40,248 bases of DNA from Bacteroidaceae bacterium (GTDB lineage Bacteria; Bacteroidota; Bacteroidia; Bacteroidales; Bacteroidaceae): contig JAFUFW010000040.1 in NCBI GenBank assembly GCA_017469685.1, positions 1-40,248 of the forward strand, written 5' to 3'. Position numbers and translations under genes: made by a program. Shown here one piece after another: positions 13,984 to 22,268 of the stretch. The notes beneath the pieces are model-generated. The model had not been told where the DNA came from and did not search any database. It was given only the letters and a program-made list of their open reading frames with translations. How positions within the stretch are numbered: the first letter of the stretch is position 1; every line of letters begins with the position of its first letter.

Positions 13984-15723
13984 ATGAAGAAAAGGAACTG
14001 GCTGAGGCCAGTTCTGTTGCTGCTGCTGGTGTGCAGCGCACTGAACGCTCAGGCTTGGGAACGCGAACTGATTTGGCCCAAGGGCAAGATGCCCGATACG
14101 CAGGGCCACCAGATTGCCGCCATGACGGACGAGGCTGGCGGCGCGAAATTCAAGGCCGACAAGCACCGCGTGGCGTACCTCGAATGGTTCGATGCGCCAG
14201 CCAAGGACGTGCCGACGCAGGGCTGCATGATCCTCATCTCCGGCGGCGGTTACTTCAACTGCTGCGACGTAGGCCTCATCAAACTGTGGCGCGAGCGCTT
14301 CACGGCGCTGGGCTTCCAGTGCGTGAACTTCGTCTATCGCACCCCCCGTCCCGTGGGACTGCCTATCTACCAGACGGCCTGGGAGGACGGGCAGCGAGCC
14401 GTGCGCATGGTGCGCAGCGAGGCGCAGAAGCGCGGCTTCGATCCGGAGAAGATTGGCGTCATCGGGATGTCGGCAGGCTCCCACCTGGCTTTGCTGCTGG
14501 CCACCAGCTCCCAGACGCCGGCGTATGCCCCTGTGGATGAGCTGGATGCCCTACCCTGCCACGTCAACTGGGCGCTGCTTAATGCGCCTGCCTACGTGAC
14601 CACCGACGGCGAGACGGGCACGCCCGCTACGCGCCAGGGCTACGGCACGGACGTCCGCCTCTCGGACATCTTCAAGTTCGATGAGAAGACGTGTCCCATC
14701 AGCCTGCAGCACGGAGGCAACGACCCCTACACGCCCAATGGCTCCACCTTGATTTATCGCGAGCTTCGCAAGCGCAAGATTCCTGCCGAGCTGCACCTCT
14801 ATCCCGGCAAGGGGCATGGCGCTTTCGGGCTGGAGCGCACCGTGGAGTTCATGCGGCAGATGGGATTCCTCGGCGCTGTTGAATCGGAGGTGGAAATCAT
14901 GCAGCGCTATGCCAGCGACGACGCCCGCCGCGAGAAGCTGACGGAGGACGTGTGGCCGGAGGGCAAGATGCCCGATACGCAGGAGCACCAGTGCAAGCCG
15001 TACATCGAATGGCACTTCCCCAAGGAACTGAAGACCAATGCCATACAAATCATCTACTCGGGCGGCAGCTATGAGGGCAATGGCCCCGACGGCTTCGAGG
15101 TTGCGCCGGCACGGCGATACCTGAACGAACGGGGCATGACGGTGGTCACGATGCGCTACCGCACTCCCCGTCCCCATGGGCTGGCCAAGCACACTACGGC
15201 CTGGCAGGACCTCCAGCGCGCTATCCGCATCGTGCGCAGCAAGGCAGCCACCTACGGTCTGGATCCCAATAAGATAGGCATCATGGGCAGCTCCGCAGGA
15301 GGCCACTTGACGCTGATGGGCGTCACCTCCTCCCTGCACCAGGCTTACAACCCCATCGACGACCTCGACAAGCTGCCGTGCAACGTGCAGTGGGGAATCG
15401 GCATCTATCCGGCCTACGCCCTGACCGACGGCTCCAACGAGCACAACACCACTGGCGGCAATGAGGACAGCGCCGTGCTGGTGCCAGAGTTCAGCTTCGA
15501 CCTGAAGACGGTGCCGATGCTATTCGTCCACGGTGACGCCGACGGCTGGGCGGCCATGAACTCCGTGAAGACGTGGGAGAAGATGCGCGCCATGGGCATC
15601 CAGAGCGAGCTCCACACTCTGGCCACCCGCAACCACTGCTTCCAGCGCACCGCCTTGCCGGGAACTGGCAGCTACACCTACCTCGACCGCATCGGTGAGT
15701 TCCTCGAATACATACTGAAGTAG
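13984..15723 (+). CDS. secreted esterase with two tandem alpha/beta-hydrolase domains
   Basis: 579 residues from ATG 13984 (an ATG at 13960 is also in frame). Signal peptide at 1-24 (LRPVLLLLLVCSALNAQA). Domain 1 (about 30-300): oxyanion motif ISGGGYF at 85-91, nucleophile elbow GMSAG with Ser163, Asp247 and His278. Domain 2 (about 322-579): SGGSY at 359-363, GSSAG with Ser437, Asp520 and His551. Both domains begin with the same phrase (WPKGKMPDTQ / WPEGKMPDTQ) and share YRTPRP, so the protein arose by internal duplication. Both triads look complete. The family resembles acetyl-xylan or feruloyl esterases acting on plant polysaccharides; substrate not shown. Confidence 0.9.
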   Translation: MKKRNWLRPVLLLLLVCSALNAQAWERELIWPKGKMPDTQGHQIAAMTDEAGGAKFKADKHRVAYLEWFDAPAKDVPTQGCMILISGGGYFNCCDVGLIKLWRERFTALGFQCVNFVYRTPRPVGLPIYQTAWEDGQRAVRMVRSEAQKRGFDPEKIGVIGMSAGSHLALLLATSSQTPAYAPVDELDALPCHVNWALLNAPAYVTTDGETGTPATRQGYGTDVRLSDIFKFDEKTCPISLQHGGNDPYTPNGSTLIYRELRKRKIPAELHLYPGKGHGAFGLERTVEFMRQMGFLGAVESEVEIMQRYASDDARREKLTEDVWPEGKMPDTQEHQCKPYIEWHFPKELKTNAIQIIYSGGSYEGNGPDGFEVAPARRYLNERGMTVVTMRYRTPRPHGLAKHTTAWQDLQRAIRIVRSKAATYGLDPNKIGIMGSSAGGHLTLMGVTSSLHQAYNPIDDLDKLPCNVQWGIGIYPAYALTDGSNEHNTTGGNEDSAVLVPEFSFDLKTVPMLFVHGDADGWAAMNSVKTWEKMRAMGIQSELHTLATRNHCFQRTALPGTGSYTYLDRIGEFLEYILK

Positions 15724-15736
15724 TCATTGTAAAGAT

Positions 15737-15784
15737 ACAGAAATGCGGGGGCACAGATTCCTTTCTGTGTCCCCGCATTTCTGT
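15737..15784. terminator. bidirectional terminator
   Basis: Two 20-base arms (15737-15756 and 15765-15784) pair with one mismatch around an 8-base loop. It sits between the convergent esterase and membrane-protein genes and probably stops both transcripts. Confidence 0.85.
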
Positions 15785-15795
15785 TTACTCATTAT

Positions 15796-16371
15796 TTATT
15801 CTACTGAAATGTCTGTGCGCAGGTAGTCGATCATACGGCGCTGTTTGCGGTAGATGATGAAGCCGAGGCAGGCACCGATGATGGTGCCGATGGCGACGCC
15901 GTAGAGAATGCTTTCTCCTTCTGCTTCTAAGTCGAAGCGGTGCTGGACGACGTAGATGAAGGTGATGAGCCAGACGATGATTAGGGGAATGCCGATGCGC
16001 AGCCAGCGAGCGCCCTGCTGCTTCAGCCGGACGGCCTTCTCGTTGATCTCATGGATGCTGTAGCGGTTGAGGTCGTCGGCACTGATGTGCTCCATGAACG
16101 CCTCGTGATACACCAGCGCCAGGGCAATCATGCCTACCGTGACGACGGCAAACCACAGGGGCAGCGCCAGCCCTCGCACCAGCAACCAGGGGATGAATAC
16201 CATGTTGGATATCATGTAGATACGCTTGAACCTGCGATTCGTGTTGAGGCGGTTGAGCTTCGACTCTATGGTGCGGCGCATCAGTTGCTCGTTGACGACT
16301 TCCTGGCGGTTGAGTTTTTCCTTAAGGAGGTCCATTTGCTGGCGCATCTCCTCGAAATCCTTATCAGTCAT
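15796..16371 (-). CDS. four-helix membrane protein paired with sigma factor B (possible anti-sigma)
   Basis: 191 residues from ATG 16369-16371; the open frame runs further back into the sigma gene, but the start used here lies 13 bases after that gene's stop and aligns with its paralogue. The N-terminus is coiled-coil-like (MRQQMDLLKEKLNRQEVVNE), then two helices (about 52-95), a charged loop (HISADDLNRYSIHEINEK), helix IGIPLIIVWLITFIYVV and a final Gly-rich helix (GVAIGTIIGACLGFIIY). QEVVNEQLMRR and the PLIIVWL helix match the protein at 9318-9929. Likely membrane tether or sensor for sigma B; no zinc anti-sigma motif. Confidence 0.7.
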   Translation of the reverse strand: MTDKDFEEMRQQMDLLKEKLNRQEVVNEQLMRRTIESKLNRLNTNRRFKRIYMISNMVFIPWLLVRGLALPLWFAVVTVGMIALALVYHEAFMEHISADDLNRYSIHEINEKAVRLKQQGARWLRIGIPLIIVWLITFIYVVQHRFDLEAEGESILYGVAIGTIIGACLGFIIYRKQRRMIDYLRTDISVE

Positions 16372-16384
16372 AGTTCCGTAGTTT

Positions 16385-16864
16385 TTAGTTGTTTGACATT
16401 CGCTTGAGTTCTTCCTTGATTCTGAACAGACGTACTGAGACATTCTTTTCCGAGATGCCGACTATTTGTCCAATCTCCTCGTAGCTCAGGTCTTCCAGCC
16501 AGAGCAGGACAATGGCCCGGTCAAAGGGGCGGAGGCGCGAGATGCGACGGTGCAGCATGCAGACCTGCTGTGTGTCGCGGTCGCTGTCCTCGAAGAGGTT
16601 GATGTCCAGCGTCAGCGAGACGTTAGGGCGGCTGCGACGCTTGTGGTCGAGGCTGATACAGGTGTTCAGGGCCACGCGGTAAACCCACGTCCGGACCTCC
16701 GAGCGTCCTTCGAAGCCGTCGAAGCCGCGCCAGAGGTTGACGAGTACCTCTTGGAAGAGGTCGTTGACATCGTCTTGGTTTTGGGAGAACATGTAGCACA
16801 CGGTGTAGATGGTGCTCTTCTGCTCTCGGATCATCTTGGAGAATGTCTGTTCTTTCTTGTTCAT
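16385..16864 (-). CDS. ECF-type RNA polymerase sigma factor (paralogue B)
   Basis: 159 residues, ATG 16862-16864. It is easily aligned with sigma A: STIYTVCYMFSQNQDDV, DLFQEVLVNLWRGF, VRTWVYRVALNTCISLDHKR and PFDRAIVLLWLEDLSYEEIG are near matches. Regions 2 and 4 are complete, including the ISEKNVSVRLFRI recognition helix. The near-identical recognition helices suggest that the two factors may read overlapping promoters. It is followed by its membrane-protein partner, in the same order as locus A but on the opposite strand. Confidence 0.9.
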   Translation of the reverse strand: MNKKEQTFSKMIREQKSTIYTVCYMFSQNQDDVNDLFQEVLVNLWRGFDGFEGRSEVRTWVYRVALNTCISLDHKRRSRPNVSLTLDINLFEDSDRDTQQVCMLHRRISRLRPFDRAIVLLWLEDLSYEEIGQIVGISEKNVSVRLFRIKEELKRMSNN

Positions 16865-16993
16865 TGTTCTGGATTTGTCGAGCCTGTGGGCCCGAACTTC
16901 TTGAATCAGGTTTTACCCATTAGACGCAAGCGATTCAGAAAAACTACACGAACAACATTTTTTCTTTATAGGCTATCAGTATCTGGTATGTAT

Positions 16994-18616
16994 TTATTTG
17001 TTTATGCGCAGAACGGGAGCAATCTTGTTAACGGGCTTTGGCAGTGTGACGACGAGGCCGTCGGCTGTCTGGCGCGCTTTCACCTTGCCATAGCCAAGGA
17101 GGGTGGCGCTGCTGATGCCGCGCTTGAGGTTCTTGTTGCCTTTGGCCAGCGACTTGATGGTCAGCTGTCCGTCATCGGGCCACCCCATTGCGGTGACGTA
17201 TAGGAACTTAGCAGTCTGGTTAAAACGGATGTCGCGGTCGTCCATGTTAGCGAATTGGCCATCGTTGAAGCCTTGGGCATTGAGCTTGATGTCGGCGTCA
17301 GCTACTGGTCCTTCGCCGAACTTCACCCACGGACGTGTGCCAAAGATGCTTTCGCCGTTGACAGTCATCCAAGCCTCCAGGTCGTCGAGGATGGCAGCTT
17401 CCTTCTCGTCGTAGGTTCCGTCGGCGCGCAGGGGGACTGAGAGCAACAGGTTTCCGTTCTTCGAGACGATGTCCACGAGTTGCTTCACCACGGTCGCGGC
17501 ACTCTTGTATCCTCCCCTCTCGTAAATGCTTGTGTTGTAATGCCATCCGCCTATGCAGTTGCACGTTTGCCACGGCTCGGGAATAATCTCGTTGGGTGCG
17601 CCGCGCTCTACATCCCATGTGATGGCCTTGCGCTGCTCGTCGTCAAGAATCTTACCGAAGACCACGGCACGCGGGTTCTTGTTGTACATGTGGGCGGCTA
17701 TCTTCAGGCCGCAGTCGCTCAGGGGGTAGAAAGGTAACGCCGTGACGTCGAAGTAGATAAGGTCAGGGTTGTAGCGGTTGATAGCATCGAGAGTGCGGTC
17801 GTAGAAGTTAGTCACGAAGTCGGATGACGGGCGGCAAGCTCCCCCACCCCAGCCCCACTGGCCGTGGATGGCGCCATTGTCCCACGAGCCTTTGCTCATA
17901 GGATGACGTTGTTGGTAGAGCATCTGTGGGTCAAGGCCTTCCCACCACTTGCCTTTGCCGTCCTCGGCAGTCAGTGTGCCGTCGTACCATACACCAGCTT
18001 TCTCGCCTTCGAGATCGTAGCGTTGGGCGGGTTCGTACCACAGCCAGGCATGGTCGGCATGGAACGAGATGCCTAACGGCAGGCCGGCTTTCTTCGCAGC
18101 CTTGGCCCACGCGTCGAGGATGTCGCGTTTAGGACCGATATTCTTTGAGTTCCAGGCTTGGTACTTGGAATCCCAGAGGTCGTAGTTGTCGTGGTGGTTG
18201 CCAAGGACGAAGAAATACTGAGCGCCGCAACGCTTGTATTTCTCTATTAGCTTCTCTGGGTCCCAATTCTCGGCCTTGAACAGCGGAAGGATATCTTTAA
18301 ATCCGAACTCTGAAGGGTGGCCGTAGTGCTCAACGTGCCATTTGTATTCACGCGAACCTTCCATATACATAGAGCGCGCCATCCAGTCGCCTGAGCCTTC
18401 GACGCACTGCGGACCCCAGTGTGCCCAGATGCCGAACTTGGCGTTGCGGAACCATTCAGGAGTTTTGTGATGCTGTAGCGACGACCATGTTGGTTCGTAC
18501 TCTCCCTTTTGCATCTTTTCATGAACTTCGCTGACGGGGATGGGGTAGGTCTGCGCAGAAATGTTAAAAGTTGTTGTCGCTGCAAAGATGGCAACCATGC
18601 AGAGCTTCTTTTTCAT
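16994..18616 (-). CDS. alpha-L-fucosidase, glycoside hydrolase family 29
   Basis: 540 residues from ATG 18614-18616, chosen because a signal peptide begins there (KKLCMVAIFAATTTFNISA). The catalytic domain opens with WFRNAKFGIWAHWGPQCVEG (55-74), the GH29 signature around the substrate-binding His, then LGNHHDNYDLWDS (138-150). Asp290 in NPDLIYFDVTA (283-293) is the expected nucleophile. The C-terminal 90 residues (from about 450) form a beta-rich accessory domain. It probably removes fucose from host or plant glycans in the periplasm. Length is normal; no polysaccharide-utilisation partners (SusC/SusD) are next to it. Confidence 0.92.
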   Translation of the reverse strand: MKKKLCMVAIFAATTTFNISAQTYPIPVSEVHEKMQKGEYEPTWSSLQHHKTPEWFRNAKFGIWAHWGPQCVEGSGDWMARSMYMEGSREYKWHVEHYGHPSEFGFKDILPLFKAENWDPEKLIEKYKRCGAQYFFVLGNHHDNYDLWDSKYQAWNSKNIGPKRDILDAWAKAAKKAGLPLGISFHADHAWLWYEPAQRYDLEGEKAGVWYDGTLTAEDGKGKWWEGLDPQMLYQQRHPMSKGSWDNGAIHGQWGWGGGACRPSSDFVTNFYDRTLDAINRYNPDLIYFDVTALPFYPLSDCGLKIAAHMYNKNPRAVVFGKILDDEQRKAITWDVERGAPNEIIPEPWQTCNCIGGWHYNTSIYERGGYKSAATVVKQLVDIVSKNGNLLLSVPLRADGTYDEKEAAILDDLEAWMTVNGESIFGTRPWVKFGEGPVADADIKLNAQGFNDGQFANMDDRDIRFNQTAKFLYVTAMGWPDDGQLTIKSLAKGNKNLKRGISSATLLGYGKVKARQTADGLVVTLPKPVNKIAPVLRINK

Positions 18617-18741
18617 ATGAAAAGGTTGTTGACGTTGTTTTTTACATTTTTTAAATCTTTGCCTCCAGATTTTCAAATCTTCTGTACAAAAAGGATTTGG
18701 CTTAATGCGTTGTTATTGATGGCGTTGCGCCTGATTTAACG

Positions 18742-18805
18742 CCTCTGAGAATCGCGCAAAATCTGCTTTTCGGTCGGGAGGACGTGAATTTTCGATTCTC
18801 AGAGG
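18742..18805. repeat. perfect 13-bp inverted repeat downstream of deoC
   Basis: CCTCTGAGAATCG (18742-18754) is repeated inverted at 18793-18805 around a 38-base loop. A T-run follows only on the plus strand. It may act as an mRNA 3'-end structure for the deoC operon or be a small palindromic element. Confidence 0.6.
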
Positions 18806-18840
18806 GGATTTTTCACTTTTCACTCTTTCACTTTTCATTT

Positions 18841-19728
18841 TCAGAAGAACTTCGTTTCTTCGCCGACGACTTCTGAGAGGAGAAGGTTGGCAAGGCGCGA
18901 TGTGCCGAGACGCAGCCACTGGTTCGTCAGCCACTGTTCGCCGAGCACTTCCTTTACGATGGTATAATACACGAGGGCGTCGTGAACCGTGTTCAATCCT
19001 CCGGCAGGCTTGAAACCGATCTGGATGCCAGTCTTCTCGTAGTACTCCTTGATGGCTTGGCACATTACGTAGGCTGCCTCGGGTGTGGCGGCCGGCTTCT
19101 CCTTGCCTGTTGATGTCTTGATGTAGTCGGCACCTGCGTACATGGCCAAGATGGAAGCGCGCTTGATGTCGGTGGGGGAGGGGAGGAGGCCCGTCTCAAG
19201 GATCACCTTCATCTTCTTGTCGCCGCAGACACACTTCAGCTCCTGTATCTCGTCGCAGACAGTTTCGTAGTCGCCGCTCAAGTATTTACCCACGCTCATG
19301 ACTATATCAATCTCAGTTGCACCATCTTTAATGGCCAGGGCTGTCTCAGCTACTTTAACCTCTAAAACGGCCTGTGAGCTCGGAAAACTACCGCTGACGC
19401 ACGCTACCTCAACGCCGTCCACTTCGAGGCTCTGAGAGACAATTTCGGCGAAACAGGGGTATACACAGATGGTTGCCACATGCGGAAGGTCGTGATAAGC
19501 GTGATAGAACTTGTTGACTTTCTCTGTTAAAGCCAGCACGCTCTCCTCGCTGTCAGTTGTCTTCAGTGTCGTCAGTTCTACGCTGCCCATGAGGAATTTC
19601 TTCACCTCGAGAGTGTCGTTTTCAGGCACCTTCTCTTCGATGATCTTCTTCACTGCGGCGGCCACTTCGGCTTCACTGATGTTCAGGTTGTACTGCGACA
19701 GAGCCTGGTCAATCTTACTTTGTTCCAT
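18841..19728 (-). CDS. deoC: deoxyribose-phosphate aldolase
   Basis: 295 residues from ATG 19726-19728. Cleaves 2-deoxyribose 5-phosphate to glyceraldehyde 3-phosphate and acetaldehyde in deoxynucleoside breakdown. The Schiff-base lysine is Lys204 in YIKTSTGK, the proton-relay Asp is Asp141 in ATEIDIVMSVG, and the second lysine is in GFKPAGG. The N-terminus is about 40 residues longer than the E. coli type, as is usual in Bacteroidales. It is the last gene of a tight minus-strand run, 4 bases after the small membrane protein gene. Confidence 0.95.
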   Translation of the reverse strand: MEQSKIDQALSQYNLNISEAEVAAAVKKIIEEKVPENDTLEVKKFLMGSVELTTLKTTDSEESVLALTEKVNKFYHAYHDLPHVATICVYPCFAEIVSQSLEVDGVEVACVSGSFPSSQAVLEVKVAETALAIKDGATEIDIVMSVGKYLSGDYETVCDEIQELKCVCGDKKMKVILETGLLPSPTDIKRASILAMYAGADYIKTSTGKEKPAATPEAAYVMCQAIKEYYEKTGIQIGFKPAGGLNTVHDALVYYTIVKEVLGEQWLTNQWLRLGTSRLANLLLSEVVGEETKFF

Positions 19729-19732
19729 TGTT

Positions 19733-19996
19733 TTATGTTTTATTGTTGATAAATAGATAGATGATGCATACAAGTGTAAGCAGTGCGTTAGGCCACAAGT
19801 CTTTGCTTGTCCAGTTTTCCTGCTTCCATTGTTTATAGATTAAGTAGGGTATTATGAACGTTATGCTTAGTATCCATAATATTATACTAACTTCCTTATA
19901 TTCAAATAGCTGTTTGATAATTAGGCTAAATGCTGCAAGTAGGACACCTGTGACATTCAGGTTATAGAGTATGTTTCGGGTTTCAACTTTCTTCAT
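19733..19996 (-). CDS. 87-residue membrane protein between dtd and deoC
   Basis: ATG 19994-19996 overlaps the dtd stop (ATGA). Three hydrophobic helices (about 10-29, 37-54 and 69-84: VTGVLLAAFSLIIKQLF, SIILWILSITFIIPYLIY, ALLTLVCIIYLFI) with charged loops between them. Its composition is Ile/Leu/Lys-rich and AT-richer than both neighbours, hinting at insertion into an older operon. No family recognised and no function can be inferred beyond membrane location. Confidence 0.75.
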   Translation of the reverse strand: MKKVETRNILYNLNVTGVLLAAFSLIIKQLFEYKEVSIILWILSITFIIPYLIYKQWKQENWTSKDLWPNALLTLVCIIYLFINNKT

Positions 19997-20469
19997 TCTT
20001 TATTATGTGTATCCATGAGGATGGTGACAGGCCCGTCATTGCAGAGGTTCACCTTCATGTCTGCTCCAAACTCCCCGTGTCCAACAGGCCTTCCTATAGC
20101 TTCGCTAAGCCGTTGAACGAAAGCTTCGTAGAGCGGGATGCTAATATCATGAGAGGCGGCGCGTAGCCAGGAGGGACGATTACCTTTCTTGTATGAGGCA
20201 AATAGTGTGAATTGGCTGACTACAATGATGTTACCGTCGGCTCCTTCGTGCTCTCCTGCGATGTCCTGGATGCTGCGGTTCATGACGCCATTCTCGTCGT
20301 CGAAGACCCGAAGGGACGCCACCTTGCGCACCAGCCACTCTACGTCTTCCATCGTGTCCGTGGCTTCAATGCCCAATAGGATGACATAGCCAAATCCTTG
20401 AAACTCAGTATTTACCTTGCCGTCAATAGTGACGCTAGCACCTTTTGCTCGTTGAATGACTATCCTCAT
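19993..20469 (-). CDS. dtd: D-aminoacyl-tRNA deacylase
   Basis: 158 residues. Hydrolyses D-amino acids (and Gly) wrongly attached to tRNA. Both family signatures are intact: SQFTLF (85-90) and the Gly-cisPro motif DGPVTILMDT (145-154) that excludes L-amino acids. Length is normal. Its ATG overlaps the uvrC stop as ATGA and its stop overlaps the next ATG the same way, so three genes are translationally coupled. Confidence 0.95.
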   Translation of the reverse strand: MRIVIQRAKGASVTIDGKVNTEFQGFGYVILLGIEATDTMEDVEWLVRKVASLRVFDDENGVMNRSIQDIAGEHEGADGNIIVVSQFTLFASYKKGNRPSWLRAASHDISIPLYEAFVQRLSEAIGRPVGHGEFGADMKVNLCNDGPVTILMDTHNKE

Positions 20470-22268
20470 AAGTTTTCTTTTATTGCTTTTGCCTTGGCTG
20501 CCCCCACCACTTCAGTCAGCTCTGCCTCTGTAGCTTCTTTAATTCGCTTCACGCTCTTAAAGGCTTTCAGCAAGGCCTCTTTCGTCTTGAGACCTATGCC
20601 TGGAATCGTGTCTAATTCTGAGCGCAGTTGGCTCTTGCTACGCTTGTCGCGATGGAAGGTGATGGCGTAGCGGTGTACCTCGTCCTGTATCTGTGTGAGC
20701 AGGCGGAATAGGGCACTGTCCTGCTTTAGGGCGATGGTCATAGGCGGATTGCCATAGAGTAGTTCGTGCGTGCGGTGGCGGTCATCTTTTGCTAAGCCGG
20801 CTATGGGAATAGTTAACCCTAATTCTCCCTCAACGACGGCACGCACAACACTCATTTGACCCGCTCCGCCGTCGGTGATGATAAGGTCGGGTAGGGGAGT
20901 GCCCTCGTCAATCATACGGCTATATCGACGACGCACAACCTCTTGCATAGAGGCGTAATCGTCGGGCCCTTCGACCGTTTTGATGTTGTATTTTCTATAA
21001 TCAGCCTTGCTCGGCTTGCATTTCTTGAATACCACACAACCCGCTACGGCGTCGCTTCCAGATATATTTGAGTTATCAAAACACTCGATTTGATAGGGTA
21101 GTGAAGGTAGTTTTAGGTGGTCTTGAATCTCCTTCATCAGGCGTACCGCTTTTTGCTCCGGATTCAGTTTATCCTGCTGCTTCAGTCGGTCGAGTTTGTA
21201 CTGCTTAACGTTCATTGCTGAAAGTTCAAGCAGATGCTTCTTATCCCCTCGTTGTGGAACTGTTATCTCTATATCTTCGAGAGGTAGTTCCACGTGGAAC
21301 GGCAATACTATTTCTTTTGCCTTGGACCCCCATCGGTCGCGCATATCCATGATGCCTCGAATGAGCAGTTCTTCGCTCGGTTCATCGAGCTTTTTCTTGT
21401 ATTCAAAGGTGAAAGCCTGGTTTATGGCGCCTTCTACTACGTGCAGGTAGTTTATGTATGCTATTCGTTCGTCTGTTTCGATGTTAAAGACATCAATGTT
21501 GTGGCTTGTTGCAGTGATAACTTGGCTCTTTTCTTGGTGCGCTGTAATGAGGTCGTAACGACGCTTGACCACCTGCGCTTGCTCGAACTTCATCTCCGCT
21601 GCCAGTTGCTGCATCTGTGCCAGCATATCCTTGCGCAAGGCTGAAGTGTCTCCTTTCAGGATGCGAACAGCAGCATTGATATACTCCATGTATTCTTCTC
21701 TACTCTGCCTTCCGGTGCAAGGCCCGAGACAGTTTTTCATGTGGTACTCCAAGCACAGCTTGTATTTCCCGCTTTCTACGCCTTCTTTTGACATCCGTTG
21801 ATGACATCGGCGGATAGGGTATAGGTTTTTGAATAGCTCGAGAAGACCGTTTATTGTTGGAATATGGCTGTATGGGCCGAAATATGTTGCGCCTTTCCGG
21901 TCGATGTGTCGAGTCTTGAATATGCGCGGCAGGTATTCTTTGGTTACTGCTATCGACGGATAGCTCTTGCCGTCCTTTAGTAGTACATTGTATCGAGGTT
22001 GGAACTGTTTGATGAGTTGGTTCTCAAGGAGCAGCGCCTCTGCCTCTGTCTTTACTACCGTGTAGTGAATGTCGTAGATTTTGGATACGAGTATAGCCGT
22101 CTTGCGTGAGTCGTGGTCGCGATTAAAGTAGCTTGAAACTCGGCGCTTCAAGTTCTTAGCCTTGCCTACATATATCACTTTCCCATGCTCATCAAAGTAT
22201 TGATAGCTTCCTGGCGATTCAGGCAGGCGTTGCAAAATGTCCTTGATATGTTCCTCGCGCGCGTTCAT
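20466..22268 (-). CDS. uvrC: excinuclease ABC subunit C
   Basis: 600 residues. Makes the two incisions in nucleotide-excision repair together with UvrA/B. Domains in order: GIY-YIG nuclease at 14-95 (SPGSYQYFDEHGKVIYVG), Cys-rich insert (CLEYHMKNCLGPC), UVR motif near 205-240 (LAAEMKFEQAQVVKRR), RNase H-like endonuclease domain (IECFDNSNISG, then LIITDGGAGQM) and C-terminal tandem helix-hairpin-helix (IPGIGLKTKEALL). Start codon lies directly after the apt stop. A 14-base CACGTG-centred palindrome at 21287-21300 inside the coding sequence resembles a parS site. Confidence 0.97.
   Translation of the reverse strand: MNAREEHIKDILQRLPESPGSYQYFDEHGKVIYVGKAKNLKRRVSSYFNRDHDSRKTAILVSKIYDIHYTVVKTEAEALLLENQLIKQFQPRYNVLLKDGKSYPSIAVTKEYLPRIFKTRHIDRKGATYFGPYSHIPTINGLLELFKNLYPIRRCHQRMSKEGVESGKYKLCLEYHMKNCLGPCTGRQSREEYMEYINAAVRILKGDTSALRKDMLAQMQQLAAEMKFEQAQVVKRRYDLITAHQEKSQVITATSHNIDVFNIETDERIAYINYLHVVEGAINQAFTFEYKKKLDEPSEELLIRGIMDMRDRWGSKAKEIVLPFHVELPLEDIEITVPQRGDKKHLLELSAMNVKQYKLDRLKQQDKLNPEQKAVRLMKEIQDHLKLPSLPYQIECFDNSNISGSDAVAGCVVFKKCKPSKADYRKYNIKTVEGPDDYASMQEVVRRRYSRMIDEGTPLPDLIITDGGAGQMSVVRAVVEGELGLTIPIAGLAKDDRHRTHELLYGNPPMTIALKQDSALFRLLTQIQDEVHRYAITFHRDKRSKSQLRSELDTIPGIGLKTKEALLKAFKSVKRIKEATEAELTEVVGAAKAKAIKENL
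21287..21300. other. parS-like palindrome inside uvrC
   Basis: GTTCCACGTGGAAC is a perfect 14-base palindrome fitting the inner parS pattern GTTYCACGTGRAAC; only the outermost bases (A and G) differ from the 16-base consensus. It lies 1.5 kb from the full site at 22845, and paired or clustered sites are the normal arrangement for ParB loading. Confidence 0.6.
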
